From Patescibacteria group bacterium (GTDB taxonomy: Bacteria > Patescibacteria > Paceibacteria > UBA6257 > 2-01-FULL-56-20): 64,000 nucleotides of DNA. The notes under the pieces are model-generated. The model did no database searches, was not told where the DNA came from, and saw nothing but the letters and a program-made list of their open reading frames with translations. Of the stretch, positions 50,896 to 59,789 are shown piece after piece. The first letter of the stretch is position 1. Each line of letters opens with the position of its first letter. A program made the position numbers and the translations under genes. The stretch lies in NCBI GenBank assembly GCA_024654525.1, contig JANLHI010000022.1:11092-75091 (forward strand), given 5' to 3'.

Positions 50896-51530
50896 TATTT
50901 TGGTTGTATCCCCAACTTTCCGGCAACCCACAATATAAAATCCAATTTTTTAGAATCAGGAATTGGACAATCACTAAACTTTTTATTGAAAACCAATAAC
51001 ATATTTTTACATCTCCCATCAATCCGCATCTGCTTATAAAAATCTTTGAGTGTTGTGTAATAACTCAAGTACTTTTCAATCCTCTTATATTTTGACGGAT
51101 AACCGAAACCAAATATATGAGATATCTTTGAATCATAAATGGGATATTCTGGATTTATCATATTTAGTAGTTTTGTAGTAAATGAGAACTGGACAGCATT
51201 ACGTCCTTGCACATCTTCAAAACTCTGTAATTCTAGCAATATTTTTGCTACATCTTTATCGGTAAAAGATTCTTTTTTCCGAAAATACTGCATCAACTCA
51301 AAATACTCATGTTTGAATTCAGGTGATAACCCAGCTCTATCTAATCCATAATATGAACGAAATACAAATTGAAAAACAAAATTATTTCTTACATCTCCCT
51401 TTTTGAACTCCGCCGTTAAGAATTTATACACATGCACATCTTCGCACTCAATCAATGCAACAATTCTATGAATATTATTACTTATAAACAAAATTATTTC
51501 CTCTAGACTTCGCATATAAGTTTTCTTCAT
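50895..51530 (-). CDS. AT-rich orphan coupled into the pur cluster
   Basis: 211-aa protein I do not recognise. A helical N-terminus leads to an aromatic region (NNFVFQFVFRSYYGLDRAGL) and a segment INPEYPIYDSKISHIFGFGY that recalls helix-hairpin-helix-like domains in proteins of defence or repair systems; this likeness is weak. Its DNA is clearly AT-rich beside purN and purD, so it may have been acquired. Start ATG 51530 is 1 nt past the purN stop and its own stop overlaps the purD ATG: it is translated as part of the operon. Confidence 0.7.
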   Translation of the reverse strand: MKKTYMRSLEEIILFISNNIHRIVALIECEDVHVYKFLTAEFKKGDVRNNFVFQFVFRSYYGLDRAGLSPEFKHEYFELMQYFRKKESFTDKDVAKILLELQSFEDVQGRNAVQFSFTTKLLNMINPEYPIYDSKISHIFGFGYPSKYKRIEKYLSYYTTLKDFYKQMRIDGRCKNMLLVFNKKFSDCPIPDSKKLDFILWVAGKLGIQPK

Positions 51531-51531
51531 A

Positions 51532-52251
51532 TTACCCGTTCGGAAACATCTCGACTGCCCTTCGCTTTGCTTCTTCAAGAATCTGCTCCTCGCCGGGGAG
51601 AATGAGCGGCTTTCCTCTCACAATTTCTTTTACCGCGCCTTTCGCAAACATTTCAATCGTTTCAATCTGCACCTTATGCTCTACCGGCAATGCGCGGGCG
51701 GCAAGCGTTTCTGGCGTATCATCTTCTAAAATAGAAACTTGCTTTGCGTGTAATACTGCGCCTTTGTCATATTCGGTAGTCACGCGATGCGCCGTCATCT
51801 CTGTCCAAAAGTCCCGCTGCACCGCACGAACAAAAAATAATCGTGCCGCATGCACACGCTTCCCATACATTCCTTTTCCACCGAAATCCGGCCGCCCCGG
51901 GTCAAGCGGGCCCGGATGTTGGTTTACAATCCTTCCCTCAAACGCCGCGATTACATTTTCCGGAGTTTTCACAAGCCAACCATATTGCCCCACAAAATCT
52001 ACTCCACGCGCACGACATTCTTTGATAATCGACTCACCAAACTCATCACGCGAAGGAAACGCTTTTGGTGAAAGCACTATCACATCTTTTTTTGGCACGC
52101 CTGCGCGTTTCACGCGTTCGATACCGCCCGCCTCGGGTTTGCTCGCAATCACACACGCCACTTCCACGCCCGAAAGCCGTCCCATCTGTGTCGCGCGAAT
52201 AATCGCCTCCGCAGTAGTCCCCCCGCCGGAAAGTAAAATCGCAATTCTCAT
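51532..52251 (-). CDS. purN: Phosphoribosylglycinamide formyltransferase (divergent)
   Basis: 239-aa folate-dependent GAR transformylase. The N-terminal MRIAILLSGGGTTAEAII and the active-site region VNQHPGPLDPG (Asn and His of the NxH motif) followed by YDKGAVLHAKQV (catalytic Asp) identify it. Residues between these, including GKGMYGKRVHAARLFFVRAV, are longer than in E. coli PurN. The start at 52251 is chosen by family length. A 40-bp palindrome lies 54 nt upstream and the ArsR-like gene beyond it. Confidence 0.88.
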   Translation of the reverse strand: MRIAILLSGGGTTAEAIIRATQMGRLSGVEVACVIASKPEAGGIERVKRAGVPKKDVIVLSPKAFPSRDEFGESIIKECRARGVDFVGQYGWLVKTPENVIAAFEGRIVNQHPGPLDPGRPDFGGKGMYGKRVHAARLFFVRAVQRDFWTEMTAHRVTTEYDKGAVLHAKQVSILEDDTPETLAARALPVEHKVQIETIEMFAKGAVKEIVRGKPLILPGEEQILEEAKRRAVEMFPNG

Positions 52252-52304
52252 TATATTAAAATTCATTCTACCTTTTCTCATCCAAAAACTCGACAAGCAC
52301 GCCA

Positions 52305-52344
52305 TCCTCTATGGAACAATTCTATAGAATTGTTCCATAGAGGA
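52305..52344. repeat. 40-bp perfect palindrome between arsR-like gene and purN
   Basis: 20-nt half TCCTCTATGGAACAATTCTA and its exact complement. Core GGAACAATTC-TATA-GAATTGTTCC is shared with 52654-52683. It lies 5 nt past the stop of the ArsR-like gene. Confidence 0.85.
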
Positions 52345-52348
52345 AACC

Positions 52349-52636
52349 CTATACCAGTTTGATTAAAATTCTGAAATCTTCGGGCATGTTGGCGCCCAGA
52401 GAATAAAAAACGTGTCCGTTCATTCCTTTTGCATCCACTACATCAAGTCGTTTAAGAATAGCGAGATGGTTTGAGGTCGCTTTAAGCGAAATTTCCAACT
52501 CATCCGCAATCTGTCCCACGTGCATCGCCGGCCCTTCCGAAAGCATCACTATAATTTTTAAGCGATTCACGTTCGCCAGCGCCCGAAACACCGTAGTCCA
52601 ACGTTTATGATTCCGATTTCCTTTCGCCATGCCCAT
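52349..52636 (-). CDS. ArsR-like regulator inside the purine cluster
   Basis: 95-aa winged helix: FRALANVNRLKIIVMLSEGP, MHVGQIADELEISLKATSNH (helix-turn-helix), LAILKRLDVVDAKGM and FYSLG (wing). No metal-sensing cysteines, so it may sense another ligand, perhaps a purine. The start at 52636 is chosen since a TATAAT lies 7 nt before it (leaderless); 52630 is close. One palindrome is at its promoter (52654-52683) and another 5 nt after its stop, ahead of purN. It most likely autoregulates and controls purN and neighbours. Confidence 0.8.
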   Translation of the reverse strand: MGMAKGNRNHKRWTTVFRALANVNRLKIIVMLSEGPAMHVGQIADELEISLKATSNHLAILKRLDVVDAKGMNGHVFYSLGANMPEDFRILIKLV

Positions 52637-52653
52637 TCCATATATTATATCGC

Positions 52654-52683
52654 ATTGGAACAATTCTATAGAATTGTTCCAAT
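52654..52683. repeat. 30-bp perfect palindrome at the arsR-like promoter
   Basis: 15-nt half ATTGGAACAATTCTA and its exact complement, ending about 6 nt before the -10 box of the ArsR-like gene and so covering its -35 zone. Rightward it is followed by seven A, so it is not a terminator in either direction. Confidence 0.85.
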
Positions 52684-52793
52684 AAAAAAATATTACCAGC
52701 CGTTATAGCCCTTGTGTTCTTTTTTTATAATTATTTTTGCTTTCGATTCCGACCTTTATTTTTTCAATACAGGAACCGGCATTTTCAACGTTC

Positions 52794-54221
52794 TCAACTC
52801 GCAAACAAGCTTCCCTGACGTTCATGCATCACTTCCATAATACGGACTTCGCGAATACGTTCGCGGATATCTATCGAATATCCGCCCGTGAAGCACGAAA
52901 GATTGAACATGGTACGCGGAAGACGTGTTGCGCCCACCAATCCACTAAGAGAAAGATAATACAGAGATGTTGCACCAAGATACCTTCCGATTTCTTCAAC
53001 CGATTTATCCGTCGCGATTAAATCTTTTTGAGCCGGCGTATCTATTCCATAAAAGTCAGGGAATAAAATCGGCGGAGAACTTATCAAGAAATGCACTTCA
53101 CTCGCACCCGCCTCAAAAAGCGTTTTGATAATCCTACGCGATGTGGTGCCTCTCACAATCGAATCATCAATTAACACTACGCGCTTTCCCTTCAATACTT
53201 CCGGTAACGGCACCAATTTCATTTTCACGCCTAAATCGCGCGTATGCGAATCCGGTTCAATAAACGTGCGGTGAATATAGCGGTTTTTAAGGAGTGCGAG
53301 CTCAAGAGGAATTCCACTTTCCTGCGCATACCCAACCGCGACGTGAATCGCAGTCTCCGGAACCGGTACCACAATATCCGCGTCCGGATGATATTCTTTT
53401 GCAAGCTGAACACCGCAATTGCGACGCACTTCATAAACCGAACGTCCAAGAAACGTGCTGTCGGGACGGGCAAAATACACAAATTCAAAAATATCAAATT
53501 TTTGATCGGGCGGTACGATTTGCTCCGTTTGAATTCCCGACTTATCCACGGTCACCATCTCACCGGGATTCACCTCACGCACAAATTCAGCTCCTATTGC
53601 GTGGAGTGCGCATGTCTCCGACGCAAATACTGTCCCGTTACTATTAATCTTTCCCATCACAAGCGGACGAATACCGCACCCGTCACGCACCGCAACAAGG
53701 GAATCCCTTGTCATCGCCACCACCGAAAACGCACCGGTAAAAAGCGGGAACGCCTGACGCACCGCTTCACGCAACGTGCTTCCTTTTTTGAGATAATACC
53801 CCACCGCCTCCGCCATCAATTCTGAATCGTTTTTCCCTTCGACAGAGACTCCATTTGCACTTAAAAATTCTTCAAGTGCAACGGTACTCGGAAGATTCCC
53901 GTTATGCGCGAACGCAAGCGTATCGTCATACGCTTTTACCGGCTGATTATGAAATGCATCGGTACCCTTCGAAGTCGAATAGCGAACATGTCCTATTGCA
54001 CAATATCCTACAAGCGCACGAATATCTTCTTCGGCAAACGCTTGTGCAACAAGTCCTCTCTTTCTGCAAAATCGGATTTGAGACCCGTCACTCGCCGCAA
54101 TGCCCGCCCCCTCCTGTCCGCGATGCTGTAAAGAAAAAAGCCCATAGAATGCAAGTCGGCTTACGTCGAGTCCTTCGCCGAAAACACCAAACACACCGCA
54201 TTTCTCATTCAACTCACGCAT
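52794..54221 (-). CDS. purF: Amidophosphoribosyltransferase
   Basis: 475-aa first enzyme of purine synthesis, making phosphoribosylamine from PRPP and glutamine. The glutaminase Cys is C8 in MRELNEKCGVFGVFG, so a 7-residue propeptide would be removed. The PRPP-binding loop is VVLIDDSIVRGTTSRR. The 110 nt between its stop and the arsR-like promoter are T/A-rich without a clear terminator. It starts 5 nt after purQ. Confidence 0.96.
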   Translation of the reverse strand: MRELNEKCGVFGVFGEGLDVSRLAFYGLFSLQHRGQEGAGIAASDGSQIRFCRKRGLVAQAFAEEDIRALVGYCAIGHVRYSTSKGTDAFHNQPVKAYDDTLAFAHNGNLPSTVALEEFLSANGVSVEGKNDSELMAEAVGYYLKKGSTLREAVRQAFPLFTGAFSVVAMTRDSLVAVRDGCGIRPLVMGKINSNGTVFASETCALHAIGAEFVREVNPGEMVTVDKSGIQTEQIVPPDQKFDIFEFVYFARPDSTFLGRSVYEVRRNCGVQLAKEYHPDADIVVPVPETAIHVAVGYAQESGIPLELALLKNRYIHRTFIEPDSHTRDLGVKMKLVPLPEVLKGKRVVLIDDSIVRGTTSRRIIKTLFEAGASEVHFLISSPPILFPDFYGIDTPAQKDLIATDKSVEEIGRYLGATSLYYLSLSGLVGATRLPRTMFNLSCFTGGYSIDIRERIREVRIMEVMHERQGSLFAS

Positions 54222-54226
54222 GATTG

Positions 54227-54997
54227 TTATTTAAAATAAGAAACTGCATTTTTGAAAAGTTTGAGGCCGGGACCGTCCGTAGGAATTCTTTTTTTATTTC
54301 TTGACGATTGCTCCTTAAGATATGGCCAATGTGGTAACTGTGTAAAAAACTGTGCGCGTTCTGGATGAGGCATCATTCCCAATATTCTACCATTGCGTGC
54401 GAGAACACCCGCGATGTTTTTAACCGATCCGTTTGGATTTGCGGGTAAATTCTCGTGCTCACATATTTCCCCCTTTATATAGGTAAATGCGATTGCGTGA
54501 TTCTTCTCAAGATACGCAAGTGTTTCTGCATCCGCGACAAATTTTCCTTCGCCATGAGCAATCGGGAGCATTGCGTGTTGTACACCGCGAAGCCAAGGGC
54601 TCTCTCCCCGCACTTCGACATCCACCCATCTCACTATATACCGCGCGGAATCGTTATAGGTGAGTGCCCCCGGAAGAAGTCCTGTATTCGTCAAAATTTG
54701 AAACCCGTTGCAAATCCCTATTCCCAACTTATCCGCAGAAAAGAAATTTTCGATTTCCTGTGCAAAATGATTTTTTATTTTGTGTGCATATGCCTTTCCC
54801 GAACCTGTGTCGTCTCCGTAAGAAAATCCTCCCGGCATCGCGAGAATTTTATATGCTTTAAGCGAAATAAGTCCGTCCACAATATCATTGATATGCACGA
54901 TATCCGCTTTCGCACCGGCCCGCTCGAACGCGACTTTTGTTTCTTCTTCGCAATTCAAGCCATATCCGGAAAAAATTATAACTTTTGGTTTTTGCAT
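54227..54997 (-). CDS. purQ: FGAM synthase glutaminase subunit
   Basis: 256-aa class I glutaminase that feeds ammonia to PurL. The nucleophile is in GIGICNGFQ, the catalytic His in MMPHPERAQF and the flavin-free GGFSYGDD segment is present. It is longer than the ~227-aa PurQ of Gram-positive bacteria and its sequence is closer to the C-terminal part of long proteobacterial PurL. It lies 33 nt after purL and 5 nt before purF. Confidence 0.93.
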   Translation of the reverse strand: MQKPKVIIFSGYGLNCEEETKVAFERAGAKADIVHINDIVDGLISLKAYKILAMPGGFSYGDDTGSGKAYAHKIKNHFAQEIENFFSADKLGIGICNGFQILTNTGLLPGALTYNDSARYIVRWVDVEVRGESPWLRGVQHAMLPIAHGEGKFVADAETLAYLEKNHAIAFTYIKGEICEHENLPANPNGSVKNIAGVLARNGRILGMMPHPERAQFFTQLPHWPYLKEQSSRNKKRIPTDGPGLKLFKNAVSYFK

Positions 54998-55030
54998 ATA
55001 GGTTATTGACTACCGTTCATATGGCATAAA

Positions 55031-58000
55031 TTAATAATTTTTAAATGTCCCTCGATATGCTTCAAGCGCACTCTTTATATTAATCCGTACCGCACGCGCA
55101 CCATCCCATCCTTTAATATGCACGACTCCATCATGTGCTACCGTGCCAATGCGCATACATGCATTTCCCCGCATAAGCGCTTCAAACTCCTTGCATTTTT
55201 TCGGATCCACACTTACCACTATCCGTCCCTGCGATTCAGAAAAAAGCGCGAGATCATCACGAGTATGATTTCCCGGAACATTCCTTAAATCTATATCCGC
55301 GCCAAGCATTCCTCCCATCGCGCTTTTCATAAGTGCGACCGCAAACCCCCCGCGCCCCACACTTACCGCCGATGCCACAAATCCTCGCGCAAGCGCACGC
55401 GCCATTGCGCGATATAATTTCCCGTTTTTCTTCGCATCAACGCGTGGCACACTATTCCCCATACAATCCTTTCCTATGCGCTCGGACTGCATAACCGCAT
55501 ATTCCGTTCCGCCGATTTCATCATTCGTTTCTCCTAAAATATAAATCGCATCTCCGGATATTTTAAAGTCAGAGGTAATGCATTTTGTGCTATCAGACAC
55601 AATACCGATTGCCGAAATAAGAAGCGTGGGAGGAACCGAAATAGAAACAGGTTTTCCTTCGGCATCAAACCCTTTGAAATCATTAAACATACTGTCCTTT
55701 CCCGAAATGAACGGGGTGCCGTACGCAACCGCATAGTCATAACATGCATGTACGGCATCTTTCAGTTGCGCAAGACGCACCGGATTATGCGAGTCGCACC
55801 AGCAAAAATTATCCAAAATTGCAATCCTGTCGGGATCGGCTCCACCCACCACCGCGGTGCGCACCGCCGTATCAATCGCACATGCCGCCATGTCGTATGC
55901 ATTAATTTCCGAATACGTGGGATACAATCCCTGCGAAAGCACCACTGCCTGTTTTGAATCAAGTCTTGGACGCGTCACAGTCGCATCCACATTCACACGC
56001 CCGCGTCCCGCGAATGGTTTTATCACCGATCCTCCCTGCACCTCGTGGTCGTACTGGCTCGAGATATGCGCAAAACTCGCGATATTCGGACGCGCAAGCA
56101 TTTCGAGAATCGTTGCATTAAATGCACCGGAAGATTCTTTTGGAGGCTCACTACGACGAATATGCGCCACACTCGACATCATGTCGCGCCGCACCCATCC
56201 TTCATGGAGAAAATCCATACTAATATCCATTATTTTTTTTCCATCATGCTCCACCACGCACCGCCCCGAATCCGTAAACTCGCCAACAATCGTCGCCTCC
56301 ACGCCGCGCCTTCGAAACAACGTCACAAGCTCTTTTAATTTTTCCTTCGGTACCGCAAGCGTCATTCTTTCCTGCGACTCTGAAATCCAAATTTCCCACG
56401 GCGCAAGTCCGGGATATTTCAGAGGCACCTTATCAAGAGCCACTTTACATCCGCCCGACTCTTTCGCCATCTCAGCAATTGAGCATGAGATCCCTCCCGC
56501 GCCGTTATCAGTAATACTCGAATATAATCCTTTATCGCGCGCTTCCTTCACCAATACATCGGAAAGTTTTTTCTGCGTAATAGGGTCGCCAATTTGCACC
56601 GCCATCGCGGGACTCCCCGCGTCGAGCGCGACGGACGAGAACGTCGCGCCATGAATTCCATCGAGTCCCACACGATTCCCCGCAATTACAATATAATCCC
56701 CCGACCGCGCCCGCTTCTCATATAATTTGCGGGATATCCCCCGTGAACCCGAATGGCTTTTACGGGGAATCAATCCCACGGTTCCCACAAATACTCCCGG
56801 CTTCGCACGATACCGCGGGTCAAAGAACACAAATCCCTGAGGCGTAGGAATACCCGAACAATTTCCGCCTGCGTTTACCCCCTCAACCACGCCGTCCATA
56901 ACACGACGCGGCGATAAAATTTTTTGCGTGCATTCCTTGTCACGGTACAACTCCGCCATATCATTCGGGTTCGCGAAACAAAATCCGTAGACATTAATCA
57001 CCGGCTTCGCACCAAGTCCGAATCCCAACGTGTCGCGATTCACCCCTACAATACCCGTAATCGCACCGCCGAAAGGATCAAGTGCCGAGGGACTATTATG
57101 CGTTTCCACTTTATGCGTTATAAGATACTCGTCATCAAATATAATTGCACCGGAATTGTCGGTGAACACCGAGACGCATATATCACGTTTTCCCCTTCGT
57201 TTCCGAATTTCTTCTGTTGCCGCACGTATATAGTTCTTGAAAAGCCCGCCTTGTATCTCATCGAGTGAATTTGCAAATATCGTATGTTTGCAATGTTCCG
57301 ACCATGTTTGCGCAAGCGACTCGATTTCAATATCGGTTGGCATACGTTTCTGTCCGCGGAAATAATCACGAATCGCTTTCATCGCTTCGAGGTCAAGCGC
57401 CAAAGGTCCCCGCCTTGTTCCATCCTTGTTGAGGATTCCGTATTTCCCAATCGCGAAGAGTTCCGCATCGTCAACATCAATATCTATCTTTCTGGCACTG
57501 CCACGGGAACGAAGTTGTACTTTGGGAATTGTTACTCCCATTCCCCCATCACGTTCAAACTCTTTACCATTCTTTATAAGTGCGCGTTGAATGAGTGGAT
57601 TGTGAAGTCCTCCCGCAATATAATCCGCATCCGCGCGAGAAAGTTTTCCCGAAACAAAAAAGACCTGTGAGCAGTAGACACCTTCACCGGTCTTAAACTT
57701 TCTTCGTATTCCGTCCTCGATAACTTCCCGTGCAGTCGCTCCTATATTATCCGTTACTCCCGGACGCGGTCCAATCTCAATAATCCACCTTGTTCCATAA
57801 CTATCGCCTGATAGTTTTACAGAATCAAATTCTTTTGGATATACGGTTTGGTCTACAGAGTAAGATTCGAGAATCGAATTCGTAAGAAGTTTTGCCGTAC
57901 GTGTAATTTGCCGCTCATTAAAAGGCGCATCAATCACATAGGAATCCACAACCGCTACATCGCGAATCTTCCCTTTAAATCCAAGACTTTCACAATACCT

Positions 58001-58060
58001 TTTCTTTGCCGCCGCGCGCGTATCCGCGACTACGCTTTGTACATCAATACGAAAAGACAT
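55031..58060 (-). CDS. purL: FGAM synthase, large PurL without glutaminase domain
   Basis: 1009-aa amidotransferase synthetase subunit converting FGAR to FGAM. The N-terminal ~170 residues resemble a PurS-like region (ARRKFKTGEGVY-type strand helix pattern near 140), followed by the linker and two PurM-like halves: LAQTWSEHCKHTIFANSL, THNSPSALDPFGGAITGI and VGRGGFAVALMKSAMGG. With the separate 256-aa PurQ this makes a split version of the ~1300-aa long PurL. A TATTAG lies 6 nt before the ATG, so the cluster may start leaderless here. Confidence 0.94.
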   Translation of the reverse strand: MSFRIDVQSVVADTRAAAKKRYCESLGFKGKIRDVAVVDSYVIDAPFNERQITRTAKLLTNSILESYSVDQTVYPKEFDSVKLSGDSYGTRWIIEIGPRPGVTDNIGATAREVIEDGIRRKFKTGEGVYCSQVFFVSGKLSRADADYIAGGLHNPLIQRALIKNGKEFERDGGMGVTIPKVQLRSRGSARKIDIDVDDAELFAIGKYGILNKDGTRRGPLALDLEAMKAIRDYFRGQKRMPTDIEIESLAQTWSEHCKHTIFANSLDEIQGGLFKNYIRAATEEIRKRRGKRDICVSVFTDNSGAIIFDDEYLITHKVETHNSPSALDPFGGAITGIVGVNRDTLGFGLGAKPVINVYGFCFANPNDMAELYRDKECTQKILSPRRVMDGVVEGVNAGGNCSGIPTPQGFVFFDPRYRAKPGVFVGTVGLIPRKSHSGSRGISRKLYEKRARSGDYIVIAGNRVGLDGIHGATFSSVALDAGSPAMAVQIGDPITQKKLSDVLVKEARDKGLYSSITDNGAGGISCSIAEMAKESGGCKVALDKVPLKYPGLAPWEIWISESQERMTLAVPKEKLKELVTLFRRRGVEATIVGEFTDSGRCVVEHDGKKIMDISMDFLHEGWVRRDMMSSVAHIRRSEPPKESSGAFNATILEMLARPNIASFAHISSQYDHEVQGGSVIKPFAGRGRVNVDATVTRPRLDSKQAVVLSQGLYPTYSEINAYDMAACAIDTAVRTAVVGGADPDRIAILDNFCWCDSHNPVRLAQLKDAVHACYDYAVAYGTPFISGKDSMFNDFKGFDAEGKPVSISVPPTLLISAIGIVSDSTKCITSDFKISGDAIYILGETNDEIGGTEYAVMQSERIGKDCMGNSVPRVDAKKNGKLYRAMARALARGFVASAVSVGRGGFAVALMKSAMGGMLGADIDLRNVPGNHTRDDLALFSESQGRIVVSVDPKKCKEFEALMRGNACMRIGTVAHDGVVHIKGWDGARAVRINIKSALEAYRGTFKNY

Positions 58061-58080
58061 GAATCACTAATATGACCTGA

Positions 58081-58197
58081 TTATAGAACTGCTTCGGTAA
58101 AAAACACAATAAAAAGCATTTTCGATGCATCAACCTGCCCCGTGCCGGATACCGAAATAGTTACCGCTCCTTTATCGACAACCGCAAGCGTATACAT
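58081..58197 (-). pseudogene. HlyD/RND-adaptor N-terminal relic
   Basis: 38-codon ORF containing VVDKGAVTISVSGTGQVDAS and ending after a hydrophobic tail (LFIVFFTEAVL). The SVSGTGQV segment is typical of the start of the barrel-sandwich domain in periplasmic adaptor (HlyD/MacA) proteins of CPR. No adaptor continues on either strand, so this looks like a leftover fragment. It lies upstream of purL. Confidence 0.4.
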
Positions 58198-58333
58198 CGG
58201 CTTCACTGTATGTCATGTATAGTACAAGATGGTTGCAGTGAATGCTTGAACACCGTAATTCCATAAATATCAAAGTTTGTACTCCTCTCCATACGGGAAT
58301 ATTATTAATGGAAATATCCGTTTCTCTCTTCAT

Positions 58334-58987
58334 ATGAAAACCATGTTTCTCATTATTATATTGCTCGCGATAATAGGTATCGCACTTTTTTATTTCCTTC
58401 CTCCATCAAACTTTGAAACACTGGGGTTATTTTCTGAACATCTTACCTCGCCGGGAGTATCATCAAAATCACTATCGTCTTCCGTAGGGAATATTTCTTC
58501 CCAACTTTCCAAATCTGTTATTGAACCCGCGCAAGAACAAGCGGACGGGATCGTCCAACAAGCTAAAGATGTAATCGCAAGCGGAACCACGTCAATCGGA
58601 AGCAATATCACTCAAAGCGTATCAAATGTATTGAGTGGTATTACCCAAGCCGCAAAGGATACCGTGGCGAATACACTCGGCATCACCGCAAATCAAATAT
58701 CTCTCGAATCACCCGAGACTGCGTCAGCAAATTTAAGCATCTGTACTACGCTACCACACGGTACCGCAGTTACCTATGCAATCCAAAATCCGTTTTCTCC
58801 TCCTCAAGATTTTTCTTTTTCGATTACATGGGGAGACGGCGCAACTTCGCATGGCGACATGAACACGCAAGACGAGCAAACCGTTGCGACACATCGATAC
58901 GACAAATCGGGAAAATATCTTAACGTATTCTCTATCATCGCCAGCACTCAAACCATCACTCTCAAAAGAAAAGTATGCATTGAGTAA
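58334..58987 (+). CDS. Secreted/membrane-anchored PKD-like protein
   Basis: 217-aa protein with an N-terminal membrane segment (MFLIIILLAIIGIALFYFL), a Ser/Ala-rich helical stalk (about 30-120) and a C-terminal domain with SITWGDGATSHGDMNTQ and THRYDKSGKYLNVFSI, the WGDG and H-x-Y-x-x-G-x-Y pattern of PKD domains. Two cysteines (CTTLP and KVCIE) may pair. It likely sits outside the cell. Start ATG 58334 follows the family pattern of membrane anchors. Confidence 0.65.
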   Translation: MKTMFLIIILLAIIGIALFYFLPPSNFETLGLFSEHLTSPGVSSKSLSSSVGNISSQLSKSVIEPAQEQADGIVQQAKDVIASGTTSIGSNITQSVSNVLSGITQAAKDTVANTLGITANQISLESPETASANLSICTTLPHGTAVTYAIQNPFSPPQDFSFSITWGDGATSHGDMNTQDEQTVATHRYDKSGKYLNVFSIIASTQTITLKRKVCIE

Positions 58988-59018
58988 TCACCCGTGATAA
59001 TGCCGTAGAAACACCGCC

Positions 59019-59681
59019 ATGAAAAAATCCATTGTCATCACCACATGCATCATAGTTATCCTCGTCGCAAGCATCTCATTGCTTGAGCGCTCTCCGAAAC
59101 CGCGCTCTTCCCCTGCGACATTTTCAACCTATACCGACGAAGAGTTTGGATTTTCCGTGCATTACAATCCCTTGCAACTTTCTTTTAAAGAAAACTTCAC
59201 CACGGACAGTATATCTCATTCAAAGTTCTGTACCACGCGTGATCCGGTATCGGGAATTGTTGTGGAAGAATATCTCACCTCAGAAATATCCAATGACAAG
59301 AATTGCAGACCCCTTAAATCATTCAATGAGTTTATAAATTATATTGCTCCTCGTGGTGTATACACCGAATTAGAATCCGCATCGCGCACAAAAATCATCA
59401 TTACCCACCTTCAAACATCGGTAAGTGGCGCCTTTGACGGACGATCTACCACGGCGGATACCTATCGAATTTTTGTCGAAGCGCCACAGGGAAAAGATTT
59501 CTATGCGCTCGATTTCTATCTCGTCCCTCGCAAAGGAACACTCTCATGCGACGACGGTACCTGTGATATCGGAGAAGAAAAGATCGATGGGCTTTCGTAC
59601 TGTGAAACCGACTGTCCGAATGGAAAGGATTGGACGAAAACACTCACACAGACATTTTCCACCCTCACCTTCCTTCCCTAA
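59019..59681 (+). CDS. Secreted hypothetical protein with Cys-rich end
   Basis: 220-aa protein with an N-terminal membrane segment (SIVITTCIIVILVASISLL), an extracellular body opening FSTYTDEEFGFSVHYNP (a PsbP/DUF-like beta start), and a four-Cys C-terminal segment CDDGTCDIGEEKIDGLSYC. It follows the PKD-like gene by 31 nt and ends in a palindromic terminator. Unknown function; surface location likely. Confidence 0.6.
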   Translation: MKKSIVITTCIIVILVASISLLERSPKPRSSPATFSTYTDEEFGFSVHYNPLQLSFKENFTTDSISHSKFCTTRDPVSGIVVEEYLTSEISNDKNCRPLKSFNEFINYIAPRGVYTELESASRTKIIITHLQTSVSGAFDGRSTTADTYRIFVEAPQGKDFYALDFYLVPRKGTLSCDDGTCDIGEEKIDGLSYCETDCPNGKDWTKTLTQTFSTLTFLP

Positions 59682-59708
59682 AATATTTCCGCGCGCTCCG
59701 CACAAAAT

Positions 59709-59754
59709 AAAAATGTCATAAATACCCGCCATGGCGGGTATTTATGACATTTTT
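59709..59754. terminator. 46-bp perfectly palindromic bidirectional terminator
   Basis: AAAAATGTCATAAATACCCG and the rest of a 46-bp perfect palindrome centred on CCATGG, with five T at either 3' end. It separates the secreted protein from the Cys-rich gene array. Confidence 0.85.
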
Positions 59755-59789
59755 GCCAATAACGTAGCGTAAAGGTTATTATTCAATGA

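Noticed and set aside
53538..53548. Second DnaA-box-like TTATCCACG
   Set aside because: It lies inside the purF coding sequence, is one base off consensus and is isolated; no origin-like cluster is present.
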